From the NCBI GenBank assembly GCA_033391075.1, contig JAWPMV010000001.1, forward strand, positions 1,240,001 to 1,304,000: a DNA stretch of 64,000 bases. The letters run 5' to 3'. The notes below the pieces were generated by a model that saw only the letters and a program-made list of their open reading frames with translations, did not search any database and was not told the DNA's origin. The position numbers and the translations under genes were made by a program. Source of the stretch: Bacteroidia bacterium. Lineage in GTDB: Bacteria; Bacteroidota; Bacteroidia; J057. How positions within the stretch are numbered: the first letter of the stretch is position 1; each line of letters begins with the position of its first letter. This document shows positions 55,287 to 64,000 of the stretch, piece after piece.

Positions 55287-55801
55287 AAATAGAAACGGCT
55301 ATCGGACTGATCTCTGACTTGGAAATAAAAGGCGATAATCCTCAATTCTGGTTGGATTTGGGTGCAGGAGAGGGAACCTTTACAAAGGCCCTTGCCCATG
55401 TTCTGCCTGAAAATAGTGAGATACTTGCCATCGATCAATCGGCCAGTTCTTTGAGAAATATTCCTGCCAAGCTAGCTTCAACGCATATCAAGACCCAGGC
55501 AGGGGACTTCAGCCAAATTCCAGATGGTTTAGCTCAACTTGACGGAATTATGATGGCCAATGCTATTCATTATGTTCAGGACAAAGCCTCTTTCCTGCAA
55601 ACCTGGATAGATAAATTCGAAGCATCCTTTCTGATCATAGAATACGATACGGATAGAAGTAATAGCTGGGTGCCTTATCCCATCAAACCACAGGCCCTGG
55701 AAGAGCTTTTTGCAGAGCTGGGATATCATCAATTTGAAAAACTGGGAGAAATCCCTTCTCTTTATCATAATAAAATCTACGCTGCTCACATAAGACCTTA
55801 A
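55283..55801 (+). CDS. Class I SAM-dependent methyltransferase in the TetR operon
   Basis: 172 residues. The SAM-binding motif I is WLDLGAGEGTFTKAL (about 28-42), followed by the acidic loop AIDQS, a GDFSQIPDG segment and MMANAIHYVQD, consistent with a small methyltransferase of the Methyltransf_11/25 type. It overlaps the TetR gene by 4 bases and is followed after 2 bases by the bestrophin gene, so all three are in one operon. Substrate unknown. It could act on the ligand of the TetR protein. Confidence 0.85.
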   Translation: MKIETAIGLISDLEIKGDNPQFWLDLGAGEGTFTKALAHVLPENSEILAIDQSASSLRNIPAKLASTHIKTQAGDFSQIPDGLAQLDGIMMANAIHYVQDKASFLQTWIDKFEASFLIIEYDTDRSNSWVPYPIKPQALEELFAELGYHQFEKLGEIPSLYHNKIYAAHIRP

Positions 55802-55803
55802 TT

Positions 55804-56847
55804 ATGCATGCCGGACAAAAATTTAGTTTAAAGGAAGTCATCACCTGGACAAGGAGAGAGATTTTCATCTTTTTCGTATTAGCAGCTATCCCTGTAATCT
55901 TATATGAGATAGTGGGGATGAGCTGGATCGCCATTACCTGGTTGCCTATCGCATTATTGGGTACGGCTGTAGCCTTCCTCATAGGTTTTAAAAACAATGC
56001 CTCCTATGATCGACTCTGGGAAGCACGTAAAATCTGGGGAGCTATCGTAAACTCCAGCAGGACCTGGGGAATCATGGCCCGGGACTTTGTTTCCAATACC
56101 CATGCTGAACATAGAGCTTCAGAAAGTGATTTGCATGAGGCCCATAGAAGGTTGATATACAGACATATTGGATGGCTTACAGCTTTGCGCTTCCAACTCA
56201 GGCAGCCCAAAGCCTGGGAAAACATGAATAAAAAAGCCAATGAAGAATACCGGGAAATATATAAAGTGCCGGAATGGGAGAATAAGTTAGAGGAGGAGTT
56301 GAATCCATTTATTAATCCTGATGACAAAGCTTATGTGTTGGGGAAAAAGAATCGAGCGACTCAGTTGCTGAGTTTGCAATCCCGGGATTTAGCTGAACTG
56401 AGAGATAGAGGCCTGATCGATGATTTCAGACATGTTGAGATGGAAAATATGCTCAAGGACTTCTTTACCCAACAAGGTAAGTGTGAACGGATCAAAAATT
56501 TCCCCTATCCCCGTCAGTTCGCTACAATCAACCTCTATTTTGTCTGGATATTTATTCTCTTCGTGCCCTTTGGACTCTTGAGTCCCTTTGCAGAGCTTTC
56601 TTCGGATATAGATGGTTTTTTCCAGGGAATGACCGTCTGGTTGACGATTCCTTTCAGTACCCTGGTCTGTTGGGTGTTTCATACGATGGAGAAGATTGGA
56701 ACTTCTACGGAAAATCCCTTTGAAGGAGGAGCCAATGATATCCCTATGACAGCTTTGAGTCGGACCATTGAGATAGATTTAAGAGAAATGCTGGAGGAAA
56801 GTGATTTGCCTAAACCTGTCCAGGCTCACAATCATATTTTGATGTAG
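55804..56847 (+). CDS. Bestrophin-family membrane protein
   Basis: 347 residues. An N-terminal pair of membrane helices (about 20-42 and 42-60) and a C-terminal pair (about 242-263 and 270-290) surround a cytoplasmic helical part. The characteristic stretch LIGFKNNASYDRLWEARKIWG at about 61-81 (N-x-A-x-D-R-x-W-E-A-R) is the bestrophin signature next to the pore. Bacterial bestrophins form pentameric channels, some for anions and some for cations. It is co-transcribed with the TetR and methyltransferase genes. Its physiological ligand is unknown. Confidence 0.9.
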   Translation: MHAGQKFSLKEVITWTRREIFIFFVLAAIPVILYEIVGMSWIAITWLPIALLGTAVAFLIGFKNNASYDRLWEARKIWGAIVNSSRTWGIMARDFVSNTHAEHRASESDLHEAHRRLIYRHIGWLTALRFQLRQPKAWENMNKKANEEYREIYKVPEWENKLEEELNPFINPDDKAYVLGKKNRATQLLSLQSRDLAELRDRGLIDDFRHVEMENMLKDFFTQQGKCERIKNFPYPRQFATINLYFVWIFILFVPFGLLSPFAELSSDIDGFFQGMTVWLTIPFSTLVCWVFHTMEKIGTSTENPFEGGANDIPMTALSRTIEIDLREMLEESDLPKPVQAHNHILM

Positions 56848-56976
56848 GTATTTTAGCTAGAGATCGCTGATTTTGGATTGGTAGTAAGCCTCTCAGCCCG
56901 ACCAAAGTGGAAGGGTCTGAACCCCTTAAGCCTGGCACAGCCGATGCTCATTCAATAGGTGATTTTTACCTCACTG

Positions 56977-57007
56977 TAGAGGTCACTCGACTTCGCTTGG
57001 GATGACA
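56977..57007. repeat. Right-half TGTCATT-type element
   Basis: The bases AGAGGTCACTCGACTTCGCTTGGGATGACA resemble the right half of the elements at 54111-54141 and 47610-47645. The left half is not obvious in the 257-base gap before the nuclease gene. Confidence 0.45.
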
Positions 57008-57103
57008 TTTAATAAACTCAAAATCCCATGAGAATTACACAATAAATAGTACCTTTGGCCTTATTTCTCAGCATAAATAGAGACACAGACAGGGCCCAGC
57101 TAC

Positions 57104-59980
57104 ATGCGTACATTCCTCCAACAGATTATAGCAGAACTCAAAAGCGACTACGGAAAAGGAATTTCTGAACTATGCATTGTAGTTCCTACGCGTCGGGCTG
57201 TTGAATTTCTGCGTGAAGCCATTCGTGAAGAATATCGGGAAAGTATCTGGGCACCTAAAATGCTTTCTATTCAGGACTTTGTAAGAGGGATCAGTGGACG
57301 TGAATTTCCCGAAACCATGCCATTGGTATTCGAGCTATACAAAGTTTACCTGGACCGGATGCGGGAGGATAATCCCAGCTTTTATGAATCCCTGGAATCT
57401 TTTTATGCCTGGGGGGAAATGCTGGTGAAGGATTTTGACGAAATCGATAAGTATCTCGTCAATGCAGGAGATCTTTTTCGCAATATCCGGGAGCTAAAGG
57501 AGATCGATGAATTTTTCCATTTAGATGAACTGGACCTGGAGCCGATTCGCCGTTTTTGGGAAACATTGCAAGGGAAAGGAAAAGACCTGACGGAAGTGCA
57601 GGAACAATTCCTCAAGATTTGGCAGGTATTGCATGATATCTATAAAGGCTTTCGTGAGAAACTAAATAGCGAGAGTTATTCTTATGATGGAATGGCCTAC
57701 CGCAATATCATCGGCCTCCTGGAAGAAGGAAAATTAGAACTGCCTTATCCCCAAATCATCTTTGTAGGTTTCAATGCTTTATCAAGAGCGGAAGAAAAAT
57801 TGATGGAACTTCTCCTCAAAGAGAAACGCGCACGCGTGTACTGGGATGTAGATCAAGCCTATTTTACCCTGAAAAAAGAGGCCCTGATGACGGGAGAGGA
57901 ACCTGGAAAATTTATTCAGGAATATCATAAGAAATGGAAGGATATCGGTAGCCATCTGATTGTCCATGATATGATGAATGAGGAGAAGAATGTGTATCAT
58001 ACCGGAGTGCCCTTGGAAGTCGGTCAAGCGCAGTACCTCGGCAATCTTTTACGAGACAATAAGATAGCAGAAGAAGATTTTCGGAAAACTGCCCTGGTAT
58101 TGGCAGACGAAAAGCTCTTATTCCCCGTACTCTATGCCCTTCCTTCCCATATCGACAAGCTGAACATCACCATGGGTTTTCCCTTGCGGCAAACCAATGT
58201 ATTCAACCTTCTGATGAGTGTGATGCGGCTGCTGAGAAATATGCGAAGGGAGAAAAATGAGCTTTCCTTTTCGCATAAAGACGTCAGCGAGATCCTCAAT
58301 AATCCTTATGTCAAATCTGCTCAGACGGAACTGAGTGAGGAGATTCAGTTTGCGATCAACAAGCACAATTGGGTGTATATCTCAGGCAAAGAGTTGAAAA
58401 AGCGGGAGTTGGATGATTTGCTCAAGCATATCTTTTCCCCACCTGACTTTACGACTCGGAAAGTCGATCTCAAAAAACTGCTGGACTATTGCAAAGGAGT
58501 ATTCGATTATCTTCTGACCGATGCACAGGTCAGACAGAATTATCTGGAAACAGAGTATATATTCAAATTCAGCCTGTCCTTCAACCAGCTACAGGATGTT
58601 TTACTAAAATATAAGCCAGATTTGAGTATGCTGGGTTTTACCCGCTTATTCCGAGAGGTTGTCCAGAAGCTTCGAATTCCGTTTGAAGGGGAACCTTTGG
58701 AAGGGGTGCAATTGATGGGATTTTTGGAAACCCGTGTTCTGGATTTCGAAAAAGTCTATATACTGGCTGCGAATGAAGGCAATCTTCCGGATACCAGTTC
58801 GGGAAATAGCTTCATCCCATATAATCTACGGAAAGGATTTGGCCTGCCAACCTATGAGGAAAAGGATGCGATCTATGCCTACCATTTTTACCGTCTGCTT
58901 CAAAGAACGAAAGAAGTTCACCTGATCTACAATTCCGTAGTGAGTGATTCGACGGGAAGTGCCAAAGAGCTCAGTCGATTTATCCGCCAGATCCGACATT
59001 TCTTTCGCCAGCAAAACAATTTCCATATCCATGAAGGACTCGTAAGTACGGCTGCTCCCTTTTCGGAACAAGCCAGCATAGAGATTGCCTCTGATATCGA
59101 TACCAAACGATTGTTTCGAGGGCGTTTTTCAGGAGGAGGAAGAAACTACCTTTCTGCAACCGCTTTAAATACCTGGATTAGTTGTTCCCTGAAATTCTAT
59201 TTTAAATACCTGGCTCGGATCAAGGAAGCAGATGAGGTAGAGGAAAGTATGCAGGCAAATACGCTGGGAACGGTACTGCACGAAGCTATGGAGGAGCTGT
59301 ACAAACCTCATGCAGGAAAAGAAGTAGATGAAAAACTGATCGACAATCTCCTGAAATCTGTGGATAGGGTAGTGGCGGATAAGTTTGTTGAGAATGGATT
59401 GGGGAAAGTAGAGGATTTGCAGGGAAAAAACCTGCTTTTGCACCGGGTAATCATGCGGCTATGTAGCCGCATGTTGAAACAAGATAAAGAGAGTCAGGCT
59501 TTTCAGGTGATCGGTCTGGAAGCTGATGAGTTTGAACAGAAACTGGAAGTAGCAGGACAGCACTTTGCCATCAATGGTAGTCTGGATCGCGTAGATCAGT
59601 TGAGTGAAACAAAAAGCGTTCGAATACTGGATTATAAGACAGGTAAAGTTGCCTTGAATAATAGAGCTGATCTGGACAAGATTTTCAGCGATTCGAAAAA
59701 CAAGGAGATGTTCCAGGGATATTTATATGCCTGGTTATATCGGCGAAAGTTTCCGGATGCCCGGGTAAAGGTAGGCTACTACACGGCTCGGCATTTGAGT
59801 GATGGAATACAGTTTTTGCGGCAAGGTGCTGAGATCGGAGATATGGAACTGCAGGCCTTTGAATCAAAGCTTTTCGTGCTCATAGAAAGGATGTACACGG
59901 AGAACTACACGCAAACGGAGGATGAGTCCAAGTGTAGTTATTGTCCGTATAATGCGATTTGTAATCGCAGAACCAATTAG
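57104..59980 (+). CDS. AddB-like PD-(D/E)XK nuclease with iron-sulfur site
   Basis: 958 residues. The N-terminal part (about 1-640) is helicase-like: VVPTRRAVEFL is a degenerate Walker-type loop that lacks a GKT, as in AddB subunits. The C-terminal part is a RecB-type nuclease: LGTVLHEAMEELY near 721-733 gives the His and Glu, and VRILDYKTGKV gives the Asp and Lys of motif III. Cys694, Cys944, Cys947 and Cys953 match the AddB iron-sulfur staple. It should process double-strand breaks with an AddA-type helicase. No addA gene is in the window. It lies alone, with a convergent TPR gene downstream. Confidence 0.9.
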   Translation: MRTFLQQIIAELKSDYGKGISELCIVVPTRRAVEFLREAIREEYRESIWAPKMLSIQDFVRGISGREFPETMPLVFELYKVYLDRMREDNPSFYESLESFYAWGEMLVKDFDEIDKYLVNAGDLFRNIRELKEIDEFFHLDELDLEPIRRFWETLQGKGKDLTEVQEQFLKIWQVLHDIYKGFREKLNSESYSYDGMAYRNIIGLLEEGKLELPYPQIIFVGFNALSRAEEKLMELLLKEKRARVYWDVDQAYFTLKKEALMTGEEPGKFIQEYHKKWKDIGSHLIVHDMMNEEKNVYHTGVPLEVGQAQYLGNLLRDNKIAEEDFRKTALVLADEKLLFPVLYALPSHIDKLNITMGFPLRQTNVFNLLMSVMRLLRNMRREKNELSFSHKDVSEILNNPYVKSAQTELSEEIQFAINKHNWVYISGKELKKRELDDLLKHIFSPPDFTTRKVDLKKLLDYCKGVFDYLLTDAQVRQNYLETEYIFKFSLSFNQLQDVLLKYKPDLSMLGFTRLFREVVQKLRIPFEGEPLEGVQLMGFLETRVLDFEKVYILAANEGNLPDTSSGNSFIPYNLRKGFGLPTYEEKDAIYAYHFYRLLQRTKEVHLIYNSVVSDSTGSAKELSRFIRQIRHFFRQQNNFHIHEGLVSTAAPFSEQASIEIASDIDTKRLFRGRFSGGGRNYLSATALNTWISCSLKFYFKYLARIKEADEVEESMQANTLGTVLHEAMEELYKPHAGKEVDEKLIDNLLKSVDRVVADKFVENGLGKVEDLQGKNLLLHRVIMRLCSRMLKQDKESQAFQVIGLEADEFEQKLEVAGQHFAINGSLDRVDQLSETKSVRILDYKTGKVALNNRADLDKIFSDSKNKEMFQGYLYAWLYRRKFPDARVKVGYYTARHLSDGIQFLRQGAEIGDMELQAFESKLFVLIERMYTENYTQTEDESKCSYCPYNAICNRRTN

Positions 59981-60019
59981 GGAAACGATATAAAATTGAA
60001 GGGGATATTTACCCAAAAG

Positions 60020-60057
60020 AAAAAATCCTGCTGCTCCGAAAAGCGACAGGATTTTTT
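60020..60057. terminator. Bidirectional terminator between convergent genes
   Basis: AAAAATCCTG (60021-60030) pairs with CAGGATTTTT (60047-60056), giving A-tract and T-tract ends on both strands. It lies between stops at 59980 (+) and 60076 (-). Confidence 0.8.
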
Positions 60058-60075
60058 CCTTGAGAAAATGCCTTA

Positions 60076-61266
60076 TTATCTTCTCAAATCTACCTGGTAA
60101 AAGTTCCAGGCACCATTTCTCTGGTTCTTTCCTTCTACAATATTGATGAAACCGATATTGTCATCGATTCTTTCAAATTCGAGGGTAAAGTATTGATAAC
60201 CGTTGGGCTTGAGTTCAGTTGTATTGGGATAGAAAGCCATGTCTTTTACAGCTCTCAGCTTATAAGTTTTATGGCGATTACTTCCCCTCCCAACAATTTT
60301 GAAGGCCTCAGAAGATGATTTTGGAGCTAAACTTACCCAATGAGAATCTCTGCTGGCATTGCTTACTTTAATACGAACAAAGGTCGAGCGATCTGTAATT
60401 ACCACTCTTTCTATGTCCAGATAGTTTTGAGAGGCTCCCAAAAATTCAGGATTTCTGTAAGTCTTTCCTCTTTTATTCACTTTCCTTTTGATGAAAACTT
60501 TGGGTTTTAGCAAGCGATCAAAGATATTCTCATCCTTGGGATCATCATCATCCATTTCATCTCTGGCAACTTCTTCTTCACGAGCTTCTCGGACATCAAT
60601 CATCATTGAGTAGGCATCACGGTCGCTAGTTTCCCAAAGAGATACGGGTCTGCGGTTAAATTCATTCTCATATCCTTGCTTTGCCTTATCTGATTGGCTA
60701 TCTCTTCCGCCTCTTTTACGCTTATTGATGGTAGCTTCGTCTACAATTTGAAGTTCATTTGAACGATCATAATCAGCACTGCGCTCATTGTCGCGAATGA
60801 CTTCTGAATCCGGGTCATAGTTTCTGGCTGTTTCAAAAGCTTTTTCGGCTGCTGTTCTTTTCCCCATTTTAAATCGGGTAACTGCCAGATTATTGTAAAG
60901 TCTTGCATAGCGCTGATTCAAATCTTCATCGCCATTGGGATCGAGGAGGACAAAATCATCTCCCACCCTGCGACTGGAACCTCTGTCTGGCTTGGGCAAA
61001 AGTTCAAGAGCTTCCAGGTAGTCCAGCTCTGCTTCGCGATATTCTCCCAATTTGAAAAATGCATTCCCCCTAAGCTCATAGAGGTCTTTATAGTAGGCAT
61101 CTATTTGAGCAACTTCTTCGAAATAAGAAACTGCGCGTTCGTAATCTCTATCAAAATAAGCCTCTTTCCCTCTTTCCATAAATCGCTCTGACTCATTTTG
61201 TGCAATAGCAGGACTTAGCATCAAAAAGCTAAGGAGGCCAAACAAATAAATTCTTAATGATTTCAT
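60076..61266 (-). CDS. TPR protein with shared C-terminal beta domain
   Basis: 396 residues with a signal peptide ending SPAIAQ. TPR repeats occupy about 25-160 (GKEAYFDRDYERAVSYFEE, DLYELRGNAFFKLGEYREAE, LAVTRFKMGKRTAAEKAFE). A charged linker follows, then a beta domain of about 140 residues (about 255-396), with DIERVVITDRSTFVRIKVSN, then HKTYKLRAVKDMAFYP and ending GAWNFYQVDLR. The next gene (61298-62416) has the same layout and related C-terminus. They are probably periplasmic and may act as paired scaffolds. Confidence 0.8.
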   Translation of the reverse strand: MKSLRIYLFGLLSFLMLSPAIAQNESERFMERGKEAYFDRDYERAVSYFEEVAQIDAYYKDLYELRGNAFFKLGEYREAELDYLEALELLPKPDRGSSRRVGDDFVLLDPNGDEDLNQRYARLYNNLAVTRFKMGKRTAAEKAFETARNYDPDSEVIRDNERSADYDRSNELQIVDEATINKRKRGGRDSQSDKAKQGYENEFNRRPVSLWETSDRDAYSMMIDVREAREEEVARDEMDDDDPKDENIFDRLLKPKVFIKRKVNKRGKTYRNPEFLGASQNYLDIERVVITDRSTFVRIKVSNASRDSHWVSLAPKSSSEAFKIVGRGSNRHKTYKLRAVKDMAFYPNTTELKPNGYQYFTLEFERIDDNIGFINIVEGKNQRNGAWNFYQVDLRR

Positions 61267-61297
61267 TGTGTTGTATAGTCTGTTGTTTAAGCTATAA

Positions 61298-62416
61298 CTA
61301 ATTGCGACTCAATTCAATATCGTACATATTCCATGCACCGGGCTTGGTAGTTTTCCCTTCCAACAAGTGGAAAAACCATACATTGTCATCCAGTCTTTCA
61401 AATTCAGCAATGAAAACTTTCGTTCCACGGGCTTTGAGGTTGTAGGAATTTCCCTGTGCCCATCCATCAAGACTTTTGATGGCTTTGAGTCTGTAGGTTT
61501 TTCCAAAAGATCTGTCCGTTATGTACCAGGCGCCACTTTTATTTTGCTTTGCCAGTTTTACAGGGAAAGATTTATCACTCAGATTTTTCAAGCTAAAGCT
61601 CAGCATGGTAGAGTTCTTGGTAATCCAAACCTGATCCAGTTTTAACTGTATATCAGTTCTGGGGCCCACACTGATCATAGAACTGGTGTATTTATAATCT
61701 CTTTTGCTGTTTCGAGTTTCATTGTTGAAGCGATCCAAATCCTGGTTTTTGTTATCTCCGGGACGGGTAGGATTGTATTTGCTTGGACGGGTACTGCTAC
61801 TACTTGAAGAATTCCGATCATCGTCGCTATCTCGGCTATCCCAGGGGCGATCACGATCTCGGTCCCTGTCGCGTCCGGAATCTCCATAGCCACTTCCGTA
61901 GGTCCCATTATAAATATCATCCTCATCTCGCCAGTTCCTGGGCCGTTTGGGCTCTTCATAGGCAATGCCTTCATCATTTAGTAGCCTTCTGGCTTCCAGA
62001 TAGTTATCATTAGCATCTTTATTATTGGGATCTATCTGAACGGCTTCAAAGAAATAGTTGGCAGCTGCCCGAAACATATTCATATCTCCAGCAGCAACAC
62101 CGGCATTATTCCAAAGATTGGCATTGTCAGGGTCCTGGTCTATGGCTTCTTCGTAGTCACTCAAAGCCTGTTCGAATTTTTCTAATTGATAGTAGGCATC
62201 TCCACGTGCTTCATAAACATTGGGATGCTTGTCATTCAATTCCACAACTTTGTCAAAGGTCTCAATCGCATCATAGAATTGTCTGTTTTTGAATTGTTGT
62301 AGACCTTCCAGATACAATTTTTCGGCGCGAAAAGACCGGATGGTTGGATTTCGATCTTGCGCATTAATCCAAAGAGGAAAGAGAATGAGCGCTGAAAGCA
62401 AAAGATTTCGAGTCAT
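61298..62416 (-). CDS. TPR protein, paralog with shared C-terminal beta domain
   Basis: 372 residues with a signal peptide ending LWINAQ. TPR repeats lie at about 33-155 (GLQQFKNRQFYDAIETFDK, VYEARGDAYYQLEKFEQAL, LWNNAGVAAGDMNMFRAAA). A disordered linker rich in Arg/Asp/Ser (about 185-225, with RDRDRDRDR) precedes the beta domain, LKLDQVWITKNSTMLSFSLKN, GKTYRLKAIKS, and the end GAWNMYDIELSRN. The final W-N-x-Y-x-x-x-L-x-R pattern is shared with the product at 60076. The two genes are adjacent, 31 bases apart on the same strand: an in-place duplication. Confidence 0.8.
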   Translation of the reverse strand: MTRNLLLSALILFPLWINAQDRNPTIRSFRAEKLYLEGLQQFKNRQFYDAIETFDKVVELNDKHPNVYEARGDAYYQLEKFEQALSDYEEAIDQDPDNANLWNNAGVAAGDMNMFRAAANYFFEAVQIDPNNKDANDNYLEARRLLNDEGIAYEEPKRPRNWRDEDDIYNGTYGSGYGDSGRDRDRDRDRPWDSRDSDDDRNSSSSSSTRPSKYNPTRPGDNKNQDLDRFNNETRNSKRDYKYTSSMISVGPRTDIQLKLDQVWITKNSTMLSFSLKNLSDKSFPVKLAKQNKSGAWYITDRSFGKTYRLKAIKSLDGWAQGNSYNLKARGTKVFIAEFERLDDNVWFFHLLEGKTTKPGAWNMYDIELSRN

Positions 62417-62616
62417 TTTCTTAGGATTTAGCTTTTTCCGAAAAAGGAAGAAGTTTTTTGTTAAATTTTCACTTTAAGTGCAAAGGGTTAAATTGCTCAT
62501 TGTTAAGGTGTTTCACTCCTAATTCAGGATGAAGGTAGGAAACAATTATTAATTACACAAAATTGAATGGAAAGAAATTTGCTACCATTCGCGTTTTCGT
62601 TTGAGTTTCAAAGCAG

Positions 62617-62650
62617 AATTATCCCGCCTTTTTGATAAGACGGGATAATT
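62617..62650. other. Hairpin in the spacer after the protease gene
   Basis: AATTATCCCG (62617-62626) pairs with CGGGATAATT (62641-62650). It is downstream of the protease stop (62712) on the minus strand, but no T tract is near. The 295-base gap (62417-62711) otherwise shows AT-rich DNA and no gene. Confidence 0.5.
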
Positions 62651-62711
62651 CATGATTTTCCATATAAGCCCTAAAGCTTATTGAATTTTTTATATGTCGG
62701 GATAAACTAGC

Positions 62712-64000
62712 CTAGGGAAGTATATGGAAGCTTTTACTGGATGAAATTCCTTTTTGAGTTCGTAGAATAAGAAAATAAAGTCCTGAATTCCAGTCATTTA
62801 AATTAATGACTTTTGTTTGAATATCTGCCGCCCCTCGTAGGGATTCTTCTAATATTTTTCTCCCTTGTACATCTACAATTTCCAGTTTCGCTTGTTTATG
62901 TAGGGGAATAAAATACTCAAGCTTAGCTTGATCTTTGGCAGGATTGGGGTAAAGAGAATTGATAAAATATCGGTCTGCAGGGGCTTGTTTCAGTTCCAAA
63001 ACTTCTGAATAAGAAAATGCTCCATTTTGGTCAACTTGCTTGAGACGATAGTAATTTTTAAGAGGGAAAGGTGAGGGGTCAGTGAAGGTATAGTCCTGGA
63101 TATTTGTGCTATTTCCAGCTCCCGCTACTTTCCCGATTTTTTCAAAAGCTCCTCCCTGACTCCTTTGAATTTCAAAATATGCATTATTGTTTTCTAGAGC
63201 AGTAGCCCAATATAAATGGGCCTTATTTTCCTCTATTTTACCCGTGAATTCCAACCATTCGACCGGAAATCCTCCCATAGCAGCGCTAAGGGCATCAAAA
63301 GCATTGAGTCTGCCATAACCTGTTGAATCATTTAAACCTGGACTTCCCATATCAATAGCTGTGCTGGTCAGGATACTTTTTACAGCAACATCCGTAAGGT
63401 TTGAATCCACGGAAATGATCAATGCAGCGATTCCGGAAGCAAATCCACAAGCACTTGAGGTTCCTCCGGCTTCGTCTACATAATTTCCCGTTGTAAAACC
63501 CAAGGCACCCATGCGGTCTATAGTTCTGATATCTGACTGGTCATCGCTTACGGGTACACAGACATCAACTTCCGGCCCAAATGGACAATAGGGGGGAAGA
63601 TCCCCGGTTTTTGTTATGGAGTTTACCGTGAAAACAATGGGATTATTTCCGGGAAAGTTTACACATGTTCTGCCAGGATCATTTTTGCCAGAAGCAAAAA
63701 TAACGATGGCTCCTTTTCCATTTCTCCCTAAAGTCTGGGCATTGTCAATTGCGCTGATAATGGCCGGGAACAAATTGGGGTCGCAAGAAGGATATCCCCA
63801 TGAATTATTGATGATATGTGCCTTTCCCTGGTTCCAAATCCATTCCATTCCGGTGGCTACATAACCCAGGAGGGTAGAAGGGTCTGCTTCGACATAAACC
63901 GGAAGAATCCGGGAATTGGGAGCCAAACCTGCTGCTCCCAGGTTATTATGGGTAGAGGCGATAACTCCTGAAATAGAGACGCCATGACCTTCATATGAAA
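62712..64000 (-). CDS. Subtilisin-like (S8) protease with T9SS C-terminal domain, partial
   Basis: The frame is open past the window end, so the start and the catalytic Asp are missing. At the window edge, GHGVSISGVIAS is the S8 His motif. GGTSSACGFASGIAALI, about 175 residues later, carries the catalytic Ser, and NNSWG is the oxyanion Asn region. After the catalytic domain comes FPVEWLEFTG, an Ig-like stalk, then a type A T9SS sorting domain beginning near INSLYPNPAKDQAKLEY and ending LNDWNSGLYFLILRTQKG. It should be a secreted, surface-exposed serine protease. The apparent start at 63926 is a TTG inside the domain and is not the true start. Confidence 0.9.
   Translation of the reverse strand, partial: SYEGHGVSISGVIASTHNNLGAAGLAPNSRILPVYVEADPSTLLGYVATGMEWIWNQGKAHIINNSWGYPSCDPNLFPAIISAIDNAQTLGRNGKGAIVIFASGKNDPGRTCVNFPGNNPIVFTVNSITKTGDLPPYCPFGPEVDVCVPVSDDQSDIRTIDRMGALGFTTGNYVDEAGGTSSACGFASGIAALIISVDSNLTDVAVKSILTSTAIDMGSPGLNDSTGYGRLNAFDALSAAMGGFPVEWLEFTGKIEENKAHLYWATALENNNAYFEIQRSQGGAFEKIGKVAGAGNSTNIQDYTFTDPSPFPLKNYYRLKQVDQNGAFSYSEVLELKQAPADRYFINSLYPNPAKDQAKLEYFIPLHKQAKLEIVDVQGRKILEESLRGAADIQTKVINLNDWNSGLYFLILRTQKGISSSKSFHILP

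Noticed and set aside
1..64000. CRISPR array, tRNA or rRNA genes, transposase or integrase
   Set aside because: No evenly spaced direct repeats, no cloverleaf with a GTTCGA arm, no rRNA core and no transposase or integrase text were seen on either strand.

Overview
The window is chromosomal DNA of a free-living, probably marine, gliding-type member of the Bacteroidota. The evidence is: three secreted proteins ending in type IX secretion (T9SS) or FlgD-like C-terminal domains, two of them with the FPVEWL signature common in Saprospiria/Cytophagia; many lipoproteins and signal peptides ending in AQ or SQ; AT-rich intergenic DNA with few Shine-Dalgarno sites; and family pairings usual in this phylum (DUF4783 beside nadC, a TPR histidine kinase beside a LuxR-type regulator). 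No rRNA, tRNA, CRISPR array, transposase or phage gene was seen.

Layout. 1-6.6 kb: end of a cysteine-synthase-like gene, a secreted unknown, a lipoprotein amidohydrolase fused to a PD40 beta-propeller, and a two-component pair. 6.6-17.1 kb: a plus-strand run of small envelope proteins (DUF885-like lipoprotein, PH-like membrane proteins, NTF2-like, DUF2059, Sel1, DUF1772-like) and a methyltransferase. 17.2-19.8 kb: two minus-strand genes for secreted Vps62-repeat proteins, one followed by a segment resembling aerolysin/ETX-MTX2 pore-forming toxins; this is the best candidate for something new. 20-24.1 kb: DinB-like protein, M23 peptidase lipoprotein, ZU5-like lipoprotein, EGF plus DUF1566-like lipoprotein. 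24.2-29.5 kb (minus): Tat-signal aminotransferase, membrane AraC regulator, LEA-like repeat protein, GH3 glucosidase. 29.7-45 kb: housekeeping genes (trpS, a deoxynucleoside kinase, rlmD, crcB, gpmI, nadC) among large T9SS and lamin-tail proteins, a membrane thioredoxin and a beta-lactamase-fold hydrolase. 45-54 kb: a structured GC-rich intergenic element, a helix-hairpin-helix protein, a VWA-like protein and a 2038-residue alpha-2-macroglobulin with an intact thioester motif. 54-57 kb: TetR regulator, methyltransferase and bestrophin in one operon, diverging from a membrane protein across a perfect palindromic operator. 57-64 kb: AddB-type nuclease, two paralogous TPR proteins, and a subtilisin-like T9SS protease that runs off the window.

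Working together: most genes are single units or two- to four-gene operons rather than one pathway. The common theme is the cell envelope: export, lipoproteins, cell-wall peptidase, protease trapping and polymer degradation. Convergent ends are mostly closed by shared bidirectional terminators. Several families of intergenic palindromes lie between genes: TGTCATT-type elements, REP-like hairpins with a TTT loop, and a GTGTTGTAG inverted repeat. All identifications are from reading the sequence; no database search was run.
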